This document shows, one piece after another, positions 1 through 10,300 of a stretch of 27,404 nt of DNA. Location: positions 1 to 27,404 of the forward strand of contig JADGIF010000046.1 in the NCBI GenBank assembly GCA_018985225.1, written 5' to 3'. The notes under the pieces are model-generated. The model was not told where the DNA came from, ran no database searches, and saw only the letters and a program-made list of their open reading frames with translations. Position numbers and translations under genes: made by a program. Every line of letters begins with the position of its first letter. Position 1 is the stretch's first letter. This DNA is from Amoeboradix gromovi. Its lineage: Eukaryota; Sanchytriomycota; Sanchytriomycetes; Sanchytriales; Sanchytriaceae.

Positions 1-240
1 TTCCCAGCTCTTGCAGCTGATTGTATTCTAAATGATTTCCGGCGCCCACTACATATACAAACACCTAAGTTAGTTTATAGTACCTGCGGGATCCCGCTTG
101 GAAACACATACCCACCAAACGGTACCTGGTTGTCACCATCTACTGGATCTGATACTTTTGGCATGCTCCGCTTTATAATTGCGCCTGGATTGAATCTTAA
201 GTTCTTCAAATCAGTGACACTGCTTTATGATACACAATAA
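1..240 (+). CDS. 3' end of an unidentified gene (partial)
   Basis: Frame 1 is open from the first base to a TAA at 238-240, giving 79 residues with no start inside the window. A stop-free run of this length is unlikely by chance in AT-rich DNA, and the composition (many P, G, T, L, F, several aromatic residues) looks coding. I do not recognise the family. The C-terminal segment NGTWLSPSTGSDTFGMLRF resembles a folded beta-rich domain only in a general way. It could instead be a decayed remnant, since the sequence downstream (241-573) holds no gene that I can see. The upstream neighbour is outside the window. Confidence 0.4.
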   Translation, partial: FPALAADCILNDFRRPLHIQTPKLVYSTCGIPLGNTYPPNGTWLSPSTGSDTFGMLRFIIAPGLNLKFFKSVTLLYDTQ

Positions 241-573
241 TAAGATGTTGACCACGCTGCTTGCATTTGTGAGAAAGTGTTTGCCCCAAGTTGAAAACCC
301 GTTAGAATTAACCTGCAATAAGATGATGTCAGAAGTCTTTTAAATTGTTCCAGTTTTGCAGCCGGTGCAAAAACTTTTTACTCTTTGCACAATCGAACTA
401 AAAATCATGTAGCTACTTTTAGGCTTATTACGATCCTAAATGATCTTGGTAATATAGTTGAAATCATTCAGAAAAAACAACTATCAAGTGCTCAGAATAG
501 CTACGTAATATGATGGGTGTATATCTTTCTGACACATGAACTTGTCTATTACCAAATTACAGATTCTGCATAA

Positions 574-916
574 GGGACATCAAATATAAAAACTGGACTA
601 ACTTTCTATAACAAATTGGAACATTATTTCAGCTTTGTTAATTTTATGGATATAAGAGGCGAGTGGACATTCAGCTATTTGCGGAGTTGACGAGTATAAA
701 AGGAAAATAAATATTCTGTACAGCTATTCTCTTACTCTTTTATCCAGTCTTTATTTCAAATAAAATATCACTACTACTCTGTAAAAACTAGAATAGATAA
801 GAGTAATGATGTTAGTATAACATTACATAATAGAAGATCTTTTATTAATGATAGCATTTCCTCCGTATGGAGCACCTTTAAATACGAGTTAGTCTAGTTT
901 TTATATTTGGTGTCCC
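574..916. mobile_element. TIR element copy E1 (343 bp, non-autonomous)
   Basis: The element starts with GGGACATCAAATATAAAAAC and ends with the near-perfect inverse, closing in GGTGTCCC, so the terminal inverted repeats are about 29 bp. Its left two-thirds match, in reverse complement, the right half of the copy at 11274-11945 (for example the stretch around GGCGAGTGGACATTCAGCTA). Its right end matches the left end of that copy, apart from an internal deletion that joins the GATGTTAGTAT region to the ATAATAGAAGATCTT region. The deletion removes most of a Fanzor-tail reading frame present in the longer copy. No clear target-site duplication can be read: the left flank is ATAA and the right flank ATAT. 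The right end lies 88 bp upstream of the first ATG of the transporter gene, so the element probably forms part of its promoter or 5' leader. Confidence 0.85.
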
Positions 917-1004
917 ATATGTCAACTATGATCGCTATGTAATGAGAAAGGGGTGAGAGTGGGGACTTTGGAGAGTGAGTAATTCAATATTCCGTGTTTT
1001 ATTC

Positions 1005-2627
1005 ATGAATCCGGTACATTCAGCGATCGCAATCATGGTTGCTATCCTAGCTGCCAGTGAATATTACACTTATGAGTCTGGACTAGCTACTTCCGAACTA
1101 GTACCTGCACTATTGAATAGGGATAGTGAACTATTTAAGTCATTAATGATAAGGTTTAGTTTGCTGATAGCTACAAGCGCGGTTCTCTCAGCATTGACAT
1201 CTCTAGCTACTAGCTACTTAGCTTATTGTATTAGGTTCACAATGCTTGATTACTTACAGTCCCATTTTAAATTAATAAATCAGGACTTTGATCAAAGGTG
1301 GACTCAGGATTTAGACTTGCTATCATTAAATATATCCAGTTTGCTGACTGTTTTTATACCTGCTCCAATAATGATTGTATTTTACTGGATTCAGTCAGCA
1401 ATTATTGCTGGTAACATGGCACCGATTATTGTTGCAAGCTACATTGTAATATCCGCACTAGTTGCTGCTTTGGTAGGAAAAAGATTGCCATTGTTAGTCT
1501 ATATCAAAGAGCAATTTGAAGGTATATTAAGAAGTCAATTTATTCATCTTTTCAACTTTAAAGAAGAAATCCAAATTTATGGGTCAATTCGACCGGAACT
1601 TAAAATGATCAACAAAAGTGTAGTAAAACTTAAAATGATACAGCTGAAAGTTTTGCTCTACGTTTTCATTATTAATGTTTGGTCTAAACTGATATCTTAT
1701 CTCGGTGGTTTGATGCCCTATTTTTGCATTTCAATTGCTATATTTAACAGTTATTATGACGATGTACCGACAGATAAACTGGCTGGCAAGATTCAAATGG
1801 CCTCTTTCATATTATTAATGCTCATGAATAGGTTTACGACCATTATTGAACAGATTTCAATTTTGCTATCCACCATTGGTTACTACAACAGAGTTAGAGA
1901 ATCGATTAATCTGTTCAAAGTAAATGATCAGGACAATATGACAACCAAATATCAAACGGATACATTCGGGATTCAATCAGCTACTGCAAAAATTAATGAA
2001 CACGAGATCTTCATAAACCGTACCCTATTGCTGCACAATCAATGTGTATTGCTTCGTGGAACTAATGGGTCTGGAAAAACAAGCATTATTAGATTGCTTA
2101 AACAGATTTGGGGTGAATCCACAGGTATTCGAATACTTCCTAGAAATAAGAAGTGGATGATATTACCTAGCAGACCTTATTTTATACATGGCAGTATCTT
2201 GGAAAATATAATCTATCCAACTGAAGATGACGGAAGCATCGGCTACGCAGAAATACAAGAGATATTGAACAAATTAGGTATCTGTCTAAAAATTCCTCAA
2301 CTGAATAAAAACAAAAAGTACTTGGAAGTCGAGTTACCGATAGACTATTATGGGTCTTTGAGCGATGGAGAGCAACAGAAATTGATTTTTTGTAGAGTTT
2401 TGTTCAACAAACCAGACTATCTGATTATGGACGAGTCACTAAATCATTTAGACGAAAAGAGTATAGAATTAATATACAGTATTCTGAAAGAGCGGAATTG
2501 CGTTTATATGACTATAACGCACGATGAGCTATTGGAAAAATATCATGATAAAGTAATTAATTTTAGCGTAGATGAAGAAGAGCGAGAGATAGCTAGATAT
2601 AGACCTCAAAAATTCGGATTGTTTTAA
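1005..2627 (+). CDS. ABC half transporter, subfamily D-like (ABCD/PMP70 or ABCD4 type)
   Basis: A 540-residue protein read from the first ATG at 1005. The frame stays open upstream only to a TGA at 954-956, with no ATG. The N-terminal ~300 residues are membrane-spanning and contain DQRWTQDLD, matching the NPDQRxTQD signature of subfamily D transmembrane domains. The C-terminal nucleotide-binding domain has Walker A GTNGSGKT (352-359), a signature loop LSDGE (452-456; consensus LSGGE, so one glycine is replaced), Walker B YLIMDE with D476 and E477, and a switch histidine H506. Family members dimerise and move acyl-CoAs into peroxisomes, or cobalamin out of lysosomes (ABCD4). Bacterial BacA/SbmA-type relatives share the fold. 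The substrate cannot be decided here; an MMACHC-like gene in the same window makes the cobalamin option worth testing. Members are usually 600-750 residues, so this is a short one. Confidence 0.85.
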   Translation: MNPVHSAIAIMVAILAASEYYTYESGLATSELVPALLNRDSELFKSLMIRFSLLIATSAVLSALTSLATSYLAYCIRFTMLDYLQSHFKLINQDFDQRWTQDLDLLSLNISSLLTVFIPAPIMIVFYWIQSAIIAGNMAPIIVASYIVISALVAALVGKRLPLLVYIKEQFEGILRSQFIHLFNFKEEIQIYGSIRPELKMINKSVVKLKMIQLKVLLYVFIINVWSKLISYLGGLMPYFCISIAIFNSYYDDVPTDKLAGKIQMASFILLMLMNRFTTIIEQISILLSTIGYYNRVRESINLFKVNDQDNMTTKYQTDTFGIQSATAKINEHEIFINRTLLLHNQCVLLRGTNGSGKTSIIRLLKQIWGESTGIRILPRNKKWMILPSRPYFIHGSILENIIYPTEDDGSIGYAEIQEILNKLGICLKIPQLNKNKKYLEVELPIDYYGSLSDGEQQKLIFCRVLFNKPDYLIMDESLNHLDEKSIELIYSILKERNCVYMTITHDELLEKYHDKVINFSVDEEEREIARYRPQKFGLF

Positions 2628-3578
2628 CAAAATAAATTCTGAATTTTTGTTATGGACCTTTCATTGAAAAAATTCAATTTTTTCCTGAGAGTTGTAAGGC
2701 TCCTGGTTTCCAATTCTTCAACACTGGGTTATAAAAGTCGATGCCACTACTAAATTAATAGCATTACGGGGTTAGCAGCGACTGAGACTCTTGAGTCAGT
2801 TCTTAATTTTGCAATAGTAGTATATCGGAAGATTCAAATGTTATCATGCATTGGTGAGTTCAACAGAATGATTGTTTTATCAAAGAATGTCTAAGGCTAT
2901 GCTCTCAAGGCCACCTCCTGCGGACTGTTTGACTCTGGAAGTTCTTATACATAAAATTTTACTTTCTCAGGGTGCTTGATCGGAAAATGTTAGGACAAAC
3001 CCAGAAATAAGTCCTAATTAACTTGAGGGTTAAATATTCAGTAAAACTAGTACTGCACTTAGTCTTATCGCTAATTCGCTGAGTTCCAAACCTTTAAAGA
3101 CCTTAGGCTGGTTAGTCTGATTGCTGGAATCATAAACAATTTTTGTACTTAATTATGCGGAAGCACTCGGAAACTAAATCTATAAGTTAGAAATAAATGG
3201 AATATAACCATGAAAAGTAGATTAACATTGTACAAAGATAGTAAGTAATTCAGTTGTTTAGAGTTAATTTTTCATTTTACAGTCCTGAGGGAACCTACTA
3301 ACATTTACTTTAGACAGGAGAAGGCCGTGGTCTTAATATATTGTGCCATGGTTCTCGGAATTCTATGTCGAATTCATCTGCACATCAGCAAAATCAAAAA
3401 CTAACGTAAACTATTTATTTCTATTCAAGTGCAGCCAGAATGATGTAGCCGTGGACAGACCAGAACTGTACAAACTGCTCAAGGTAGAGGGCGTATCATT
3501 CATCGCAATTTGAATCCGCTGAAATTGCCACAATTGTGTAATAGATGGCTTTATAATGATGGTCCATCTTACAATTTT
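2628..3578. other. Intergenic stretch without a recognisable gene
   Basis: AT-rich sequence with stops in all frames over most of its length. One weak frame is open on the plus strand from about 3345 to a TGA at 3511-3513. Its last part (around NDVAVDRPELYKLL) looks coding-like but has no ATG and no good splice connection to the following gene. It may be an upstream exon or a relic. No RNA gene or TIR element was found here. Confidence 0.4.
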
Positions 3579-4619
3579 ATGTTGATCCATATACAACAAA
3601 TACTAGCATGTTTAAGTTGCTTTGGTCACTCCTCTGTTTATTTGAAATGTAAGCTAGCAGAATGGGATCACCCAAATGATTTCCAACTTTTAAGTTTCAA
3701 ATTTCTTGAATCACAGTTTGAACAGAAAATTGAAGGTCGGTATGGTGAAGAGATGACAGTTAGATTTCTTTTAAATAAAGTTAATAGGGATTTTTTCTTG
3801 TCTATCACAGATCGTACAAATACTAAGAAAATCACTACAACAAATTTTGAATTAAAGCATTCGGTCCAATCCTTTAAGATCAAAGATCCTGTTGCAGCCA
3901 TAAAACTAGCTGCCAATAACAATAAAGAATACGTCTTGGATTGTGGCAGCAATGTTTCCAAATTGAGTTATAGTGTTAATTACAAAGTGACCTGTAAAAC
4001 GCAGAAAAACCAGGAACCACCAGTAAAACACATCCATTTGCTACAGTTAGGAAAGCCCTTCTTAACGACGTTACCAGGACCCATCAGTTTTTCAGTAAGA
4101 ATGAAGAAGCAGAGTTTTCACTTTAAACCAAGCTACGAAATAACGGGTGAGATTAAACATGGAAAGGATATAGTTAAAGACAATTACTATCTGGGCGAGA
4201 TCAAGTGGAACAATTTGGTTTCAAAGTTTGGAGAATATGTCAAGCATTTTGACTTGGAATACACACTAGGAGAAGATGAGTACTATTGGAGTTGTATACA
4301 GTACGAGGATGGAGATGACCTACCTGATTTAAATCTTGACATTCTGTGTGAGTATGACGATCAGGTGTTTCCAATATCCTTAAGAAATTCAGAGGTATAC
4401 GATGTCAGAACTAAAGAGGGATATTCTGCATTAAAATTTTATATCAGTAGGTCAGATGCACGTCATTACTTGGTTATAACTAACTCGTTGAATAATTATG
4501 GAAGCTATCGACTTCTTCTTGTGTCTGGCAAATTAGAACTAGAGCGAGCTATAACTCATCAATTTACTTATTTGGGAAAAAGGCAGATTAATTGTTGGTC
4601 GAATCTCGACAAATCTTAA
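3579..4619 (+). CDS. Unrecognised protein, possibly secreted
   Basis: A 346-residue protein from the first in-frame ATG at 3579. The frame extends upstream without an ATG, so an upstream exon is possible. The N-terminus MLIHIQQILACLSCFGHSS has a short hydrophobic stretch compatible with a brief signal peptide, similar in style to the short leaders of the CBM18 and LRR proteins in this window. The rest has no membrane segment and is rich in alternating hydrophobic/polar strands, with many K, N, Y and several Cys, suggesting a beta-rich soluble fold. No motif allows a family assignment. The stop is followed by AATAATAAATTT, a plausible poly(A) region. The gene is followed by the Fanzor pseudogene on the opposite strand, tail to tail, about 100 bp away. 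Confidence 0.6.
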   Translation: MLIHIQQILACLSCFGHSSVYLKCKLAEWDHPNDFQLLSFKFLESQFEQKIEGRYGEEMTVRFLLNKVNRDFFLSITDRTNTKKITTTNFELKHSVQSFKIKDPVAAIKLAANNNKEYVLDCGSNVSKLSYSVNYKVTCKTQKNQEPPVKHIHLLQLGKPFLTTLPGPISFSVRMKKQSFHFKPSYEITGEIKHGKDIVKDNYYLGEIKWNNLVSKFGEYVKHFDLEYTLGEDEYYWSCIQYEDGDDLPDLNLDILCEYDDQVFPISLRNSEVYDVRTKEGYSALKFYISRSDARHYLVITNSLNNYGSYRLLLVSGKLELERAITHQFTYLGKRQINCWSNLDKS

Positions 4620-4722
4620 AATAATAAATTTATCTCTTTCATCTCTAAAGTATTCACTGTCCCATCTACCCATTGGGAGGAGGAACTCCTGCTATATTGA
4701 TATCATCCAAAGGACGAATTTG
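4620..4722 (-). other. 3' flank of Fanzor pseudogene with short hairpins (possible guide-RNA scaffold region)
   Basis: This short stretch lies immediately 3' of the Fanzor1-like pseudogene. It contains the palindrome CCCATTGGG and a nearby GGAG/CTCC pairing within GGAGGAGGAACTCC (about 4670-4690). In TnpB and Fanzor systems the omega RNA is generally read from the 3' end and 3' flank of the nuclease gene, so the position is right. The structural evidence is only two short pairings. No element end could be located: a CTGTCCCA at 4658-4665 and TGGGACAG at 6488-6495 are inverted relative to each other but too short to call terminal repeats. Confidence 0.2.
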
Positions 4723-6401
4723 CTAATAAGGCTTCTTGAATGTAGTTGTATAACTAATAAATGCATCTCTAATATTTAAACTAGCATTCCGATCTCTTTC
4801 TTCGACGTGGGAGCATGATTCGCATGTCCTCCATCTTTTAAGACCTCTTTTAGTTTCTTTACTATTCACATCATTCTTACAATACAACATTTCTTGGATG
4901 TATATTCTTCAGGTACAATGATCACTTGTCCCCATTTCGAGAATAGATGGCATAACAATCTATTAGGAACTGGATCACACCCTTTCACGTGTGCTTTTCC
5001 ACCATTTCCCCAACAAATAGCTCTTTTCAAGTTCCCCTTCTTGAATTTCTGTTTCTTTCTCTTTATCATAGTTTGAAATTCGTTAATATCTTTTCTCCAG
5101 TCACCAATTCATTATACATCGTGTATTTGATCTTTTGTTTTAATCCAAATCGTCTAAATCGCCACTGTTTAAAGCATTTCTGACTATAAAACCAATTCAT
5201 TTGCTTCATATAAGGTGCTAATGCATTTAAGTAATCAAGAAAGGTTCTTGTCTTTGATAATGTATCTTCAATATTCATGATACCATGTAGTTCTCTACCC
5301 TTCTTCAATTCCTGTTGGTATTTATTTGTAAACATCAAATGTGTATATTGTTTTGATGAAAATGAAATACTTTCTGTACTATAAATGAAATGTTTATCAG
5401 GATATACAAAGACACATTCAACATCTTTTAATTGGGTTAATGCTTCTTTATCTAATCTTCCTAAATGTCTCAAGAATGGTTTCTCAATATTGGGAATAGT
5501 TGTCTCATAACAAGCGTTTTTGAATTGACTTGTATGATTGACTTGTTCTGGAATATATTCTGTATGGTAATAGATACTCTCATCCTTTTTGAATCTCTTG
5601 GTCGTTATATAAACAGCTTTTACTTCTTCACAATATCTAACATGACATGAATACCCATTAGTCTCTATAGAAGTTAAATTTTTGAATGGAATCTTTTTCA
5701 GGAAATGTTTCCACGAATTGATTCCAAAGTATCTCTTAATGCATCCAATATCAAAAGTAATGAATCGTTCACTGAATCTTGGACATGGAAAGTATCTTAA
5801 TGGTCATGCATCTGGTGATACTACAAACAAGTACTTGTTAAAAAGAGTTAAACAATCCAATGTACCTTTGTTAGCCTATTAATCATTCATCACACCATCT
5901 AATTCATAATCTAGAGTGTTTCTCTTTTTCAATTTATGTTCCAAACAACCAGGTTCATCTATATACTCTTGCCAATAGTTCTTACAAGATGTATTAATAC
6001 TTGATGCTTCAAAATTGTATTGATTATCATGAGGTTTAATGGTACGATTATATATACTCATTTGATACAAACTCTTTTAGTTGATTCAAAAAGTCTCTAT
6101 CGAATGATTCACATAATGAAATATCATTACAGAAATATGTTAAACAAAAAGCAGTTCTAGTGAGCGTTGTAATCTCAAAGGCCAAGCCATGTGATTCAAA
6201 GAGCCAATTAAAAAACAAACATGTCCATGAAGTAGCATAATGCATCATTCTTTGAACTCTAAAGAGCTTTCCTTTGTGATTAGGATCTTTCAAGACTGTT
6301 GACAAGGTATGAGGAACCACTTTATATTTAGTAAAATCATCCAAGAACTCAATTTCTTCTTAGACACCATCTCCTGGTCGTCTCTTACGTTTACGAGACA
6401 T
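4723..6401 (-). pseudogene. Fanzor1-like RNA-guided nuclease, near full length but broken
   Basis: Read on the minus strand from ATG at 6401 to TAG at 4723-4725, about 559 codons, a normal Fanzor length. It begins MSRKRKRRPG, a nuclear-localisation-like basic stretch. The middle is open from about 5803 to 5066. A RuvC-I-like strand appears near 5400 with Tyr (codon 5402-5404) at the position where the catalytic Asp of a DPG motif is expected. Later come AICWGNGGKAHVKG and VPEEYTSKKC (the conserved region before the zinc finger), then CESCSHVEERDRNASLNI, the second zinc knuckle followed by the RDxNA motif shared by TnpB and Fanzor. Lesions seen: TAA at 6360-6362, a frameshift near 6050-6070, TAA/TAG at 5876-5881, TGA at 5804-5806, a frameshift near 5069, and a one-base loss near 4880 inside the first zinc knuckle. 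Family membership is well supported; it is not functional as it stands. Confidence 0.85.
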
Positions 6402-6723
6402 ATTAATTAGAGTAGTTTTATTACTTTATAACAATATATTTCTTGATGTCATGATACAGATTGTTTTATCATCGATGGGGACTTGGGACAGCTTGACTAT
6501 TTTCTTGAATAAATCATTTATCGCGAATTTGTATATATTTTTGTATCATTTCAACACTTTTCCAGATTTTTCTAATTGCTTACATACTCGATATTCTTCC
6601 TTTTCGCAAATGGTAAATCAATTCTAAAGAAATAACTAGCAGGTGCAGCATACATTCATCAACACCGAGGAACTGGTCCAAACATAGAAGAATTAGATGT
6701 CTTTCAATGCCTAGACAGTAATA
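6402..6723. other. Spacer between two head-to-head nuclease relics
   Basis: AT-rich upstream region of the Fanzor1-like pseudogene and, toward 6600-6723, probably the unrecognisable upstream part of the second relic. Frames are interrupted. No promoter motif can be assigned. Confidence 0.3.
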
Positions 6724-6930
6724 TCTGCACAATTTATTCAAGGAACGCTGGAAGTTCAAGTGCAAACAAAGAGGAAAGACGATAATTGAATGTAATGAAG
6801 CATTTACTAGTCAGACATGTACAAAGTATGGTACTCTAGAGAAACCAACTTAGAAACCTACACTTGTACCAACTGTCATTTGAAGATAGATAGAGACCAT
6901 ATGGCAGCAAGGAACATATACATCAAATAA
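6724..6930 (+). pseudogene. C-terminal relic of a TnpB/Fanzor2-like nuclease
   Basis: On the plus strand the sequence reads LFKERWKFKCKQRGKTII, then ECNEAFTSQTCTKYG, then after a one-base frameshift near 6850 NLETYTCTNCHLKIDRD and HMAARNIYIK, ending at TAA 6928-6930. This is the order of the TnpB/Fanzor2 C-terminus: the TSQTCxxCG knuckle (second Cys replaced by Tyr), the CxxC knuckle, then DRDxxAARNI carrying the last RuvC acid. It differs clearly from the Fanzor1-like pseudogene next to it, whose tail is ERDRNASLNI, so two nuclease lineages are represented at one locus. The N-terminal half is missing or too decayed to read. The relic stands head to head with the minus-strand pseudogene. Confidence 0.75.
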
Positions 6931-7338
6931 ATGTATCCTTATTCAATTCCGCCTCAGGGTCGTGAAAGCGTGAGCAATCACTGTAACGGAGCATCTAGCA
7001 CTGCTAGTTTCTCTGTGGAAATTCTCGATTTTCTCGGAAATCAGGACTTAACGAGGAGAAAATAGACTAATTCTCAAAAAAATATGATCTGCCTATGCTT
7101 TAAAATAAAACTCAAAGATAGAAATTTCTCTTCATTGCCACTCAGGCCTTTCTTCATTTTTTACTAAACCTTTCAATGACTCGAAGATCATTGTGATACG
7201 CAACCGCCTTTATTTCAACTTACTCCTCTCTCAGCATGTCTTTGCAATGGCTATAACCCATAAACCACTTGCTTTAGTTCTTGTTTAAATATCCCAAACA
7301 ATATTGCTCGCGGAATATAATTATTTTTGAAAATAAAA
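6931..7338. other. Spacer between nuclease relic and EFCAB5-like gene
   Basis: The first ~100 bp after the relic's stop carry ATTCCGCCT and several short self-complementary stretches (for example GCATCTAGCACTGCTAG). The word ATTCCGCCT recurs just after the stop of the related relic at 22884-23035, at roughly the same distance, so it may be a remnant of a conserved 3' element end or guide scaffold. The rest (about 7080-7338) is presumably the promoter and leader of the next gene; no specific site can be named. Confidence 0.3.
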
Positions 7339-10300
7339 ATGCCTGAAATTAAGCAGCTCTGGGAAGAAAATGCAAAAAATATTATATTAAAATCTCTGAG
7401 CAACTCACTTGATAAAAATGAGATCTACAGACAGATTACACCTGTACTCTTTAAGGGACTAATAGAACTAGCTCATTCATATATTGATATTACTCCAAAT
7501 AAATCGTATTATGCGCAGTTACTCCAAAGAGATACAAACTGTAACATGAACCTACCAAAACATAGAAATGACACTCCTTCTAGCCGTAATATTACTAAAA
7601 TAAACCCAGTGTTATGGTTGGGTCAATGGATTATCAGAAACAAAGATTTAGTAATTCGAGATATTGATATAAATACTTCGGTCTCTGCGTTTCGCGCCAG
7701 AATCAATCAAGAAGCCTTTGAGAGCGCATATCAAATTTGTTTTGATGAAACTAAATCGAGACTTTTGAATGAAAAAAAAAACATTTTGTCAGATATTCAA
7801 AAAAGCATTCTTGACCAGATTGACATTGTATTTGATAGCATTGACAAAATAATAGAGTATTCAAATGATGCTTCTTTACAAGTTACACATATGGATTATA
7901 AATACATTACCACAATGTTTGAGGAGTATAGCATAAAGATCCCTGAATACAACCATTACACTTTCATAGAATTCAAAAACGCTGTCAAAAACACAAACAA
8001 ATTCGGCATGGATGACATGACCCTTGGAGAACTAAGAACTGCGAGAGAACTTTACAAGAAAGCAACACAACATGATCATTTGAACATTCTGTTTACTTAC
8101 TACGATGAGAATTCTAAAACACACACTGTTACTCCTGGTTTATTGCACACAGATAAATCCTTGTTAAAAAGTTCAAAATCAATTTTAAAACTAGATTTTA
8201 ATAAAACTCTTTCTCAGATATCCTTTGATTTTCCAGAATACATCCAAGAATGCAATTATTTGAAATTCAAGTATCCAGTTCAAAACCTATTTGAACATGT
8301 CTCAGTTGATTTGGTATCTCAGTATCTAAGCAAATTTTCCAATACAAAATTTAACGAGGTGGTAATCAATAGATTGAAAGTAGTTGCTGAAATGTTATTG
8401 CCAGAAGAATCTACAGATAAATTGCTTCAAATATCGTTTCCGGAGTCAAGCAACTTTATAAAGTCGCCAGATATTGCTTCAGCTCTTTTAAAACTGGTAA
8501 ATGACCATTTCTATGGCGATCACTCTGTCTCTACCAGGATAGTAATTTTTGATAATGCTATAAATGCTAATGACTACAAGCTTATTAAACAGCAGTCTTC
8601 TGACACTAATGAGCTAGATTATACAGCAGTTGCAAAAAAATTTTCTAGACCATCTTTAAAATTATCTAATTCAGAATTTTTTTCCAGTCCAAAAAGTACG
8701 ACGAGTTTATCTACTATATTAGAGGCAGAAAAAGATGGCCATAAACTTAACGGAATCCGTAATAGCATGAAGGCTCTAAACCTAGATAATATACACTTTG
8801 ACGCGGTAACATTGCCAGAGACTTCCGATAGTCTAGCCATGTCAAGCATTAACATTGAACAACAAAGTAACACAGTTATTGCTGTCTCGCACTTAAATTA
8901 TAGTACTAATGATACTCCAGACACCATACAAAGTTCTGATTCGTCTATTAACAATCGAAATTCAGATAGAACCACAATGCAAACCAGAAATTCTTCAAAA
9001 CATATTGATGGGGACCTTGACTTAGATTCTGCTAATGGACCCAAGGATTTATTAGAGTTCACTCGTATTGAAACTGATAATATCAACACGCTTCAATGCC
9101 ATCCGGTAGATACTGCATTAAGTATACAGGAACAAAGCAAAGTTTCTGCCGTTGAATTCGCTTTTAATAATAAGAATAGTGCGGGTAGCGATGTGTATTT
9201 GGACAAGGCCTTCTCGGAATCAGGAAATTATGCAAGTTTAGAGCTCAATAGTATTTTTAAGGGTGACAGAGAAATTAACGATAAATCGTCGGTTGCTCTG
9301 AATGAATATGTGGAAAATAAATCTAAATTGCATCAATTAAATGAAACAGTAATCAACTATGCTTTTCCGTATAGTAACACTTCAGAAACCCAGAACATCC
9401 TTTTAAATGATGATATTGAGGTTAAATTTGATAATGACTTGAATTTTGTAAATATGCCATTGATTAGAGCATTAAATATTGTGGAAGATCCAGTAGAAAA
9501 TTTTGGGTCACCAGAGACAACATCCAAAGCGGTTAAAGAGGATGAAAGTAAAATTCACAATACCTTAACTGTTACACGAACTATTGCGCCACCGACAAGC
9601 AAAAAGAATGAGGTAATCCAATTTTCTGAAACGGAATACAGCAGTCTAAACCTGTCAACAGGTGTAGAAATTGGTGATATTTGGCATGCCGGCAGTAATG
9701 TTGTAGCTAAGGACTATAGAAGTAGTTACGACGGCGCAAACAGCTATGTTACTGAGTTCCTAGACAAACCCAACGATAAACAACTTGTGTCAAGCGGCAC
9801 TGACTCCAGAGACATGGAGGCTCAAAGTGACAATACAAAACAAAGTTTAGGCTTCAACAACTTATTAGCTAATAACATAATCGAGACTCATTCTACTAGA
9901 ATTTCAGTATTTCATAATGCCTTACCTGCACCCATGAGTAGAAAAGCATCTTTAGTAACGGCCAAGCACGATTTAGTATTTAATGACGAAACCTTAATTC
10001 AGCATGATATCGGGAAGTGCATTGGTAACGCTGTAGATATTCCATTGCAAATGACATTTCAGTCCAACGAAAACGGAGTTACCACTCAGGTGTATTTGCC
10101 AATTAGTAATGAGAAAAATGAAGTTATTGGAATGGTGAATATAAGTAAATTCAAAAACATGGAGGCAAATAACAGTTATAACACATTAGTCAGAGAAATT
10201 GAAAACGAAATTTTTACAGGAGCCGAAATAAAAGTACTGAAAGACTTGACAGCACAAGTAAAGGAGGGATATAAGAAGAGAGCAGAAAAGATGCAATTTA

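Noticed and set aside
975-1004. GTG start for the ABC transporter (and TTG starts at 3510, 7327 and 18374)
   Set aside because: Nuclear genes normally use ATG; the first in-frame ATGs (1005, 3579, 7339, 18383) were used instead.
5682-5882. Plus-strand frame of 66 codons inside the Fanzor1-like pseudogene
   Set aside because: It is antisense to the region where the minus strand carries the nuclease frame; no independent coding signal.
4658-6495. CTGTCCCA / TGGGACAG as terminal repeats of the Fanzor1-like pseudogene
   Set aside because: Only eight bases, with no extension and no second copy to define ends.
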